From: an uncultured Lachnospiraceae bacterium
Lineage (GTDB): Bacteria; Bacillota; Clostridia; Lachnospirales; Lachnospiraceae
Direction: 5' to 3'
Assembly (NCBI GenBank): GCA_947628025.1
Contig: CANQYH010000092.1
Location: forward strand, 1-10,282
Length of the DNA: 10,282 bases
Every line of letters starts with the position of its first letter. The first letter of the stretch is position 1. A program made the translations under genes and the position numbers. This document shows positions 1 to 9,400 of the stretch, one piece after another. The notes under the pieces were generated by a model that was not told the DNA's origin, made no database searches, and saw only the letters and a program-made list of their open reading frames with translations.

Positions 1-278
1 GCGGAGAGCGCTTCGGGGGCGAGGCCGTCGGAGCGGACGGATGCGCGGGGATCATCCCAATCGGCGCGGAGACGTTTCTGATCCGTGTCCTTTACCGGGA
101 ACACGCCAGCTGGCAGGGGGAAGTCCGGTGGCGGGAACAAAATGTCTGCTTCCGCAGCGTCCTGGAGCTGATGTCCCTGGTGCGCGGCGCCGTCGAGAGC
201 AGCGGCACCCGGGGCCGCCCGTCGTGGGGGGAGCGGTCAGAAAGAGCGGAGATAAGATTTCTTTCCAAATTATCATAA
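1..278 (+). CDS. 3' end of small conserved hypothetical gene
   Basis: The reading frame that begins at base 3 stays open for 91 codons and stops at TAA 276-278; the start lies left of the window, since the only in-frame ATG (174) falls inside the conserved core. Visible residues 24-64 read TFLIRVLYREHASWQGEVRW followed by a FRSVLELMSLV segment. I recall this pattern (F-hydrophobic-R-hydrophobic-hydrophobic-Y/F-R, a WQG turn, a Trp strand, then FRS-LEL) as the core of small uncharacterised proteins in Lachnospiraceae, sometimes next to large surface proteins. The last 25 residues are Arg/Ser/Gly-rich and look non-conserved. There is no visible signal peptide or membrane segment in the part present. 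The gene ends 15 bases before the giant adhesin gene and probably shares its transcript. No function can be assigned. The overlapping frame starting at 41 gives an Arg/Pro/Gly-rich shadow protein and is not preferred. Confidence 0.66.
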   Translation, partial: GERFGGEAVGADGCAGIIPIGAETFLIRVLYREHASWQGEVRWREQNVCFRSVLELMSLVRGAVESSGTRGRPSWGERSERAEIRFLSKLS

Positions 279-279
279 C

Positions 280-285
280 AGGAGG
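280..285 (+). promoter_or_regulatory. Ribosome binding site for the giant adhesin gene
   Basis: AGGAGG lies 8 bases before the ATG at 294, a near-perfect Shine-Dalgarno sequence at ideal spacing, and this fixes the start. It sits directly after the TAA stop of the upstream gene, so the intergenic gap is only 15 bases. No promoter or terminator is visible in that gap, which points to read-through from upstream. Confidence 0.9.
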
Positions 286-293
286 AACGACTC

Positions 294-413
294 ATGAAAA
301 TAATGAAAACGGATACAAAACAGTGCAGATTTATGGCGTTGCTGCTGAGTTTCTGCATGGTGGCGTCGATGTTTAGCGGCATCGGCGTCGGTCCGAATCT
401 TGCCTACGCCGCG
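294..413 (+). other. Signal peptide
   Basis: Residues 1-40. A basic N-region (MKIMKTDTKQCR) is followed by a hydrophobic core (FMALLLSFCMVASMF), a Gly-rich stretch and the end NLAYAAE. Cleavage is most likely after AYA (residue 39) or one residue later, giving a mature N-terminus near AETEAAKG. The Cys at 11 and 21 are not placed as a lipobox, so a Sec/signal peptidase I route is preferred. The N-region is slightly long, as is common in large Gram-positive wall proteins. Confidence 0.9.
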
Positions 414-3400
414 GAAACTGAAGCGGCGAAGGGGACAGCGGGCGTCAGGCGCGAGGCAGATCCCAGCACGATGGATACGTTTCAGGACGTATTGAATCTG
501 AACGACAGCTCCCGCAACGCCGGGCGTTTGTGGACGGATAAGACGGTGTTTGCTTTTGGGGATGCGGATAAGACGACGAATTCCGGATGGAATGACGAGA
601 CGAATACGCTGACGCTGGATTTGACAACTGATGGCGTAGCAGGTGAAGAGGTGAAGCTGGACTCCGACTTTCTCCATGTGTTCAGCGCCCTAGGCAGCAG
701 CCTGGTGATCAATGAACCGGTTCCGCTGGACGTGATGTTTGTGGTCGACGTTTCCGGGTCAATGGGGGCTTTGTCTAAGGGAAGCTATGGGGATCAGAGC
801 AATTTTGACGAACTTCCTATTAGTAAGGCTGTGTCAGCTATTAACAACGCGATTGATCAGCTTTTGGGGGCAGATCCGGACTCTCGCTTTGGTATCGTGA
901 TCTACGGTTCTACTGCGGCTGTGCTGCTTCCGTTAGGAAAGTATAAAAAGTATGGAAGTGTGAATTTTCTGCAAGCTGAATATTTAGGGTCGTATGGTAC
1001 AAATACACAAGGACTTCATTTCAAACTCACAGCTACGGCTATGGACATGGCCGTAGGCGGTGAGGGGCGGCATGTTGTTTATTATGCAGATAACGCAGGG
1101 CCGACAAATAATGATGCACATAAAAATGAAGAAGAGACGCCAGGTACGGGCAATAGAACGATTAATGGGACCGGGGGACATACCTATGGTGACGGAACAA
1201 TAGAAGATAAATTTGAGAATGAGAGTAAAGTGCCCACGAAAGGTCCGTACCATGTAGGTCATATTACAAACCCACAGGCGGGGTTGGCTGCAGCCATGGA
1301 GCAGCTTGCGAAGACGGAAATAACTACATGGACTACAGCATCCGGTGAAAAGAAATCTAGGATTCCGGCACTGATTCATTTGACAGACGGTCAAGCAAGC
1401 GATATCGCCTGGATTCAGGCTGAGGCGGATCCGGGTGCCGCCGATGCGTGGAAGAATCAGGTCAGCAACTGGTATGATGTCAATTGGGGATATGATTTAG
1501 CCTACAATAGCACGTTGATAGGGATGAGCCCTACGGCTGGGAATTACTATAATGCCTCTCAGTTGACAGGTTATGGATCTGCGGCACCGGTCATTTTCCA
1601 GACGCTGATGACGGCGGCTTACTATAAATCTTGGGTGGAGAATCATTATAATAAAAATATAGGCGTCGTTTCCGGGGCTGATGACTCAGTGACATTAAAC
1701 TGCTACTCCATCTATGCCAGCGATACGCAAAAGTATGAAGACATAGCTGACATACAAATAAAAGATACAGTGAATGCGATTCTGTCACCGAAAGAGTATT
1801 TTAAGGATTATGGGCAAATAGATGATAATGTGTCGTTTATTATAAAGAAAGATGATCCTGTGGATAAGGACGACAATCTGACGACAGCACCAAGATATGA
1901 TGAGAAATATCCGGGAGCTAATGATTATAAGACGGGTGCTGAGGAAAATGATTATATTGATGCGGCATATAATTTGTATGAAACGTGGATTAAGGGAGAT
2001 GAGGTAAATGCTTTATTTTCGAAGTGTACGACAAGTGCCAATAAACCTATAAATGATATAAACATACAGCTAAAGGCATTTCAGAGTCAGTTAAATACCT
2101 TGGGAAGTTCGGATTGGCCAGAGGAAAGAACAAGCATTGATGCAGATGATATCCAGAAGAACATTTACTATGTTCCTAATGGGAATTTTTATACGGCCGC
2201 GTTTACAGAGAGTGAAAGCGAAAAAGACCTATCAGATGTATTCAATGAAATTATTAGTAAACTGACCAGCAATATCTTCGCGCCTGTAAACGGTACGAAC
2301 GCATTTGGCGCGAGCGACGCGATTACTTATATGGACCCCATGGGCAAGTATATGGAGGTCAAGGATGTAGACAGTTTGGTGCTGTTCGGAGTAAAGTATG
2401 GTGTCGTGAAAACGGCGGTTTACGATTACAGCTTTACGTCCACACATCGCGGAAAAAACCATGACGAGTTGTCGGGACCCTTTGAAAAGGGCTGGTATCT
2501 GGTAGACGAGAATGGAATGTGGAGAGGCAATTACGACGCCACCGGAACTCATGAATGGGGAATACAGAAGGACGGCAGCCAGTGGATCTACTACCTGGAC
2601 AATGCTACCGCGCGGCAGTTTGTGTCCACGATCAGCGAAGAGGAAAATTTTAGTGAACTGAAACCGGACGAAAAGGCGAAGCTCCAGAATACAACGTACA
2701 CGTTCTACCGTTTGGATGTAGAAGAGATGGAGCGCAGGAAACCAAAATGGAATCCGGCGTATGGAGAAAGTGCGACTGATCCGACGGAGATAGATTATAA
2801 CAATAAGAAAGCGGGTGTATATGAACTCAGCGATATCCGTATCTGGGTAGAGGACAGCGGAAACTACAATGATACGGTGGTGGAAGATAACCCCGCGATT
2901 TTGACGGATGTCGGTTATGACGAGGCGCTGTACATCAATATTCCGGTGAATGCGTTGCCGCTTCGCACGGTTACGATCGATTATGATAAGGACGGCGTTA
3001 AGTATACGACCAATATCCCAACCAATATCGACCCTTCGCAAAGTTATGATGCGCAGGATCTGCCGTTGCGTGTTTTCTACAAGGTTGGCATAGAAGAGGA
3101 CGTATTAAAAGAAAACCGCACGATCGACATTTCGGAGATCTCAGCCACCTATCTGAACCGGTATAAGGTAACGGCCGAGACGAAAGAAGAGCGGAATGCA
3201 AAAGAGGGAGAGGTTGAGTTCTTCTCTAACTGGTATAACACCGAGAACCGGTATGAGGGTTATGAGGAAAATGGCGTTGGATATACGTTCGGCGATCCCG
3301 TCGTCAGTTTTTCACCGTCTTCGGATAACCGTTATTATCTGTTCCAGAAACCGATGCCGATCTATTCAGTGCTGGATGGGGAGGCAGAAAGCGGTGATTT

Positions 3401-6400
3401 GCCGCTTGGAATGGAAAATAGTCCTGAGTATGGGGAGTTTTTAGGTACTCATAAAGCGGTCGAAACGGAAGATGTGGATCCTAACAAAAATTACTGGATC
3501 CTGATTGACTACTATCAGACCAAAGAAGACGGTGGAAGTGGCGGCTCTGACAACAAAAGAGCAGATTTGGTTTATACAGCGTTACTTCGTAAAGGGACCG
3601 AGCTGGGGATTACATCAGACGGCGATACATCGTCGCTATGCTGGTATGAGCCTAAGAGCGGTACAACCGTGGATTACGATCCTAAAGGAAAACCGAGTGG
3701 GGATTATGTGATAGCGGTCAAACGAAAGGGTCTGAGAGTCGGCAGCATGGTCCGGAGCGTCCAATTCAAGGGCACAGATTGGGTCGACAATTACCGGAAT
3801 AACAACACCACCCGCACCTCCAATACCTATTACCTGCCCACGGTGACCTACGACAGCGCAAACAGTCCGATCGTTACCACCTACCTGGGCAACAACGGCC
3901 GCCTGCTGTTTGTCGATAAGATGCTGCTGGTGACGAAGCAGGTAGACGTCGTGGGAGCGCAGGATGTAGACAGGGACCAGGGACATGAGTTCAGCTACCA
4001 GATCTTCCTGGATACGTCGTTTACCGGCACGGACGAAACTCTGGAGGCCATCGTCGTTCGCAACGTCAACGGGACATGGCGCAGGCTGCTCGATTACATT
4101 GACATCCAGCTCAGCAGCGAGTATTTCCTGCAGGACGAGAACCACAGGCTGGTTTTGGTCGATGAAGACGGAAAACGCCTGGAAAAAGACGGCGAGGGGT
4201 ACAAGTATGCGAATAGCGGAGATCCATATACCGGCGGCGTGTACTATGTCTACATCGGCGCGAATGAGACCTACGAGCAGGGCGATCATACGTTCCGCGT
4301 CTATGACGCGGAAAACGGCCAGGAGATCGAGGCGAGTGACGTCATCGTAGAGCAGGATGGAAACGGGACTAGGACTTACTTCGCGGCGAATGTCTGGCTG
4401 GTGAACATAGAGAATAAAGCTGATTTTGTGGAAGAAACTCGGGGTAACTCGGGAGTGATTTCGAGTAGCAGCTACGGGGTGGAATTCCCAAAATTCCCGA
4501 TCATCACAGTGTCATCTCCGACGGACGACAGCACACAGCCCGTTGTCGAATGTGATTATGCGCGGGAAATCCGGTATCTGACCAGGACGGTAACATTCGG
4601 TGTAGCTGAAAGCGCTCTTTACGACCAGACCATACCGGCGGAACTGAAAGAAAAGAGTGATGCTATAAAAAAGGAAACGGATGCCGATAAAGCTCTGGAG
4701 TATATCGCTGCACATACCGCAGAGTTCACGCTGAAAGACGGCGAGGGCCTGCTGTTCAACGGCCTGCCGGATAAGGCGGCGTACCGCGTGACCGAGAAAC
4801 TGACGGATGAGGAGATCGACCGCGGCTACAGTCTCGGGACCGTGCAGCACAGCGAGAAGTCGCTCAGCACCACGTATGCGCCTGCCCGGACGGAAAGCGA
4901 GAGCTCCAAGGACAGCGATGGCGAGAAGACCGGCGCGAAAGTGGTGGAACAGGATCCGAAGCAGAAAACTTTTACGGCCGCGGCCTACTTCCAGAACGAT
5001 AAGCATACCTACTCCGTATCCGGGGACCCAGAGGTGTACGAGGAGGCCGTCCATTATGTAAATGAATGGAGCGCCGCCAAGGAAGAGACGGGGATCAACG
5101 GCAAGCCGATCCCCGGCACGGAGAGCGAGACGAAGCCCAATGTCAAGGTTGGGGATGAGATCTCCTATACGATTCGTTGGGAGAACATGACGAACGGATC
5201 GGTGGATGTGACCATCACGGACCGCCTGGACGACGGAGTGGATTTCGTGAGCGCTTCCTCGGGAGAGGATACATTGCTTGCCGATCAGTATACGGATGGT
5301 GAAATGTTGCTGTCCGGGGAGGACGGTGTGACGATCCATTACAGCAAAACGACGCACACAGTCACATGGACCCTGCCGCAGCGCCCGGCCGGGACGTTCG
5401 GAGACGTCAGCCTGACAGTCCGTGTCAATGAGAACGCGATCCAATACTGGGATTACGATTGGAGCGACAGCGACAGCCATCCGGAGAACGATTTCCTGGT
5501 GCGCAACCGCGCGCATGTCAAGGTCGGCGATAATGAGTATGACACGAATATTGTCCAGAACCCGATGGGCAAGCCGGAGAAGACGGAGACGAAAGTAGAG
5601 CGCGGGACATTCGGCCAGAGCAACGGACTGGAGGATGTGGACGACGTGGAGCTTGCCCCGAAAGAGGGAGAGGATGATACATATGTAGGCCCGCTCGTCT
5701 TCGTGGGAGATCAGATCACCTATGAGATCACCTGGAAGAACTATACCAACGAGGCGGCGGAGATCGTGGTCCGGGATCCGCTGGACAAATATGTGGAGTT
5801 CGTGAGCGCAGGCGATGGGAAAGTCACGTTGAATGCCGGTCAAAAGGGCGGCAGCGTGCAAACAAGTGAAACCGTAGAGACGCAGGCGGGGGGCGGGCAG
5901 CCCCGTATCCGATATAACTCTGAATCGAAAGAGGTCGTCTGGACGCTGGGCGAACAGCCGGCCGGCTCTGCCGGGACGGTTACGCTGGTGGTCAAGGTCC
6001 TGGCGGGAGCGACGCAGGCAGGATTCGTAGACAATACTGCCTATGTAAAGGTCGGAAACGGGTCGGAGCAGCAGACGGAGACAATCGAGAACCCGACGCC
6101 GGAACAGAGCAAAACGGAGACCGAGATCAATGACAGCGACCAGATCGAGGAAGGATCGCTGGCGGATCATCTGGTAACGGATCCCAATGGCGACGTCAAG
6201 GGTCCGCGGGTGAAAATCGGCGATACGATCACGTACCGGATCGAGTGGAGCAATTACGAGACGGTGACTGAGAAAGCCAGAGTGCTCGTATACGACACGC
6301 TGGATCCCGGCGTGGAGTTTGTCAGCGCCTCGTTCGAGGATCTGACGCTGAGCGAGGAGGACGAACCGGACGGCAGCGGGAACCGGAGCGTACTGGGCGG

Positions 6401-9400
6401 CAACGGCACGCGTATAGAGTGCAGTCCGTTTTCGGTAGAGGTTGGCGGAGAGCAGAAAGCGACGAAGCAGGTGGTCTGGGATCTGGGAGAGCAGCCGAGA
6501 AACGCGCAGGGATATGTGGAACTGGTGGTGCGCGTCACGCGCGATGCCCTGAACGACCACACGGCCAGCGGCGAGGAGGGCAGCGGCGACGTGGATAACC
6601 GCGCCAGTGTCAAGGTCGGCAATCACGCAGAGATCTACACCAACAAAGTGACGAACCCGCTGACGCCCGCGAAAGAGGAGACGGATCCCGGCGACGGCAA
6701 GATGGTGGGGATCGGCGACGAGATCATGTACCGGATCTACTGGCAGAATTATAAGGGCGATGGCGATCAGGACGATCAGGACGAAGCGGCATACGTGCGG
6801 GTGTACGATTGCCTGGATGACGGCGTGGATTTTGTGAGCGCCAGCTTTGATGGGGTCGTGCTTGAAAGCGAAGATGTTCCTAAAGATGATATTGCGACAT
6901 TAGAAACGGTAAAAATGGGTAACGGTTCAGAACCGGTGATCAGCTATGACAAGTCTAAGCATAAGGTCACCTGGAATCTGGGCGAGCAGGGCTCTCTGGT
7001 ATCCGGCTATGTGGATCTGACCGTCAGGACCAATGATAAGGCTGTGGAGTATTGGAACTATGATAATGAGGGTACAGGCCGGCCTGATCCGAACCAACCG
7101 GACGATCACCAGGTCGTCAACAAAGCCAGCGTGCAGGTAGACAACGAACCTGAGATCTATACCAAGGTCGTTGAGAACCCGGTGCCGGACAAGAAACGGG
7201 TCGATATTGGTACGGACGGTACAGTGAAAGAGCATCCGGAGAGTAAAGATAAAGATAAATATAAGGACACCGTCCTGGTCGGCGACGAGGTTTCGTTCCA
7301 AATCTCCTGGAAGAACGGACATGACGAGGAAGCGGAGGTCATAATTACCGACCAGCTGGATCCCGGCGTGGACTTCGTGAGCGCATCGAATTACGGCCAT
7401 TATGACCGTGAGACGCACACGGTGACCTGGGGCTTGGGCATCAGAAAACCGGGCGAGGAAGGCACGGTGACGCTGACCGTCCGGGTTAATAAGGAGGCGA
7501 AATCCTACTGGGCGGAATATGAGGGTTATAAGAATGATCATCTTCCATATGATGATGATACGGACTACCAGATCCTGAACCAGGCCGGAGTCAAGGTCGG
7601 TGATGATCCCGAGGTAAAGACCAACATCGTCGAGATCCCGACTCCCGAGGTGGAAAAGACGGAAGAAACGCCCGGAGACGGCGAGCAGGTGATGCCGGGA
7701 GACAAGATCGAGTATACGATTTCGTGGAGAAACGGTGAAACGGATAAAGATGGAAAAGGTATTCCGGCGGATGTGACGATCATCGACCCGCTGGATCCCG
7801 GCGTGGAGTTTGTCGAAGCCAGCTTTAAGAATCATGTTATCCTGGCGACCGGTTCCAATGTGGCGACCGGTTCCAACATAGCGAAGAAAGATATAATCGC
7901 TACCTGGTCCAATGCAGAAGGGGATGAAGGCGAGATTCGATATGACCGCGCACACCATACCGTCATTTGGACATTGCTTCATCGAGCGGCAAACGCGATC
8001 GGAGAAGTGTTCCTGAAAGTAAGGGTAAAGAGCGAGAACGTGGCAGAGAAATACTGGCACCCGGATATGGCCGGAGGCTGGAGCGGTACGTCGGACGATT
8101 CGAAGCCGGACGATGCGCCTGCAAAGGACGAACTCGTCCGCAACCAGGCCGGCGTTCAGGTGGGCAATCATGCCATGATCAAGACCGAGATCGTCGAGAA
8201 CCCGCTTAATCCGCAGAAGACGGAGACCCAAATCGACGGCAAACCGACCTACCAGATCGCGGAGGACGAAAACCGGCGTGTGAAGACCTACCCGGATGTG
8301 AGCAACGGTCAGACGATCACTTACGAGATCACCTGGCAGAACGATACGGGCAGGACAGCGGATGTCACGATCAGCGATACGCTGGATGATGGACACGGCG
8401 GCGTGGAGTTCGTCAGCGCTGCGAATGGAGTAGGGGCAGGTGCGGTCACGCTGTCGGCTGGAAAGTCCCAAACGGACGATACAGCGGATATGGAAAACGG
8501 CGTCGTCCCGGCTATTACTTATAAAAACGGGACGGTAACGTGGAATTTCGCCAAGACAGATCCGGGTGATTACGGCAAGGTACTTCTGACCGTGAGAGTG
8601 ACCGAAAAGGCCTATGTGAGAGACGAGGTTACGAATACCGCGACCGTAAAAGTAGGCGGTGGCGCCGGTCAGACAACGAACACGGTTGAAAACAAAGTAA
8701 AAGACGGCGACCTGAAGATCACGAAGCGGATTGTCGGAGACGAGGCGGATCTGAGTGAGAGGTTCAAGTTCAAAGTAGAGCTGCGAAACGTGTATGGTTC
8801 ATCGATCACCGGTACATTCGGTTATATTGGTCCGGATATCGGTCCGGGCGAAGAATACGGTAGGATCACGATTAATAGCGATGGTACTACAGATCCGGAG
8901 ATCATACTGGGCCACAATGAGAGTGTGACGATCTTTGGCCTGCCGGATAAAACCGCTTACACAGTCACCGAAACCGGCACCGAAACCGAAAACGGCAGCA
9001 ATGGTTATCATGTAAGCTGGAGCGGCAGCACCGGCGCGGACGGAAGCGGACACATTGTCGCAGGGAAGACGTCGGAAGCGATCTGTACGAACCGGAAGGA
9101 CACGCCGGATCGGAAGAAAGAAGAAGTAACTCCGGGCGAGGAACAGAAAGTACAGGTCGGCCAGCAGATTACGTACCGGATCCTTTGGGAGAATACTAAT
9201 TCCAAGAATGCGCAGGTGATCGTCCGAGATCCGCTGGATGAGCGTGTGAATTTTGTCAGCGCCGGCTTTGGGGACGTAGAGCTGACAGCAAAGGATTTGG
9301 CCGGCGATTATGGCACGGTGAGCAGCGAAGATGAAAGCGTCACGATCGAGTACCATCTGAACCAGGGGCAGAAACGCGAAGTCGTCTGGACGCTGGAAAA

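Noticed and set aside
279..293. Promoter or terminator between the two genes
   Set aside because: The gap is 15 bases and filled by the ribosome binding site; no hairpin and no -35/-10 pair could be supported there.
41..376. 111-codon plus-strand frame crossing the adhesin start
   Set aside because: Arg/Pro/Gly-rich composition without motifs, and it overlaps both the small gene's conserved core and the signal peptide in other frames.
2232..3041. 269-codon open frame on the minus strand
   Set aside because: Antisense to the family-conserved region after the VWA domain; the translation has no recognisable motif.
4512..6626. 704-codon open frame on the minus strand, opposite the repeats
   Set aside because: It lies exactly antisense to a frame with clear repeat motifs. 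Its translation is Arg/Leu/Ile/His-rich with no recognisable domain, and its repeated phrases are mirror images of the plus-strand repeats. It reflects codon bias of the real gene.
6927..8471. 514-codon open frame on the minus strand
   Set aside because: Same cause: antisense shadow of R4-R7, with periodic segments that mirror the plus-strand repeats and no ribosome binding site or domain that I could see.
8961..8997. Short ACCGAAACCG-type repetition
   Set aside because: It encodes TVTETGTETENG inside the second Cna-B-like domain. The start is the conserved VTE motif, and the remainder is a short loop with low-complexity codons; not strong enough to list as a repeat.
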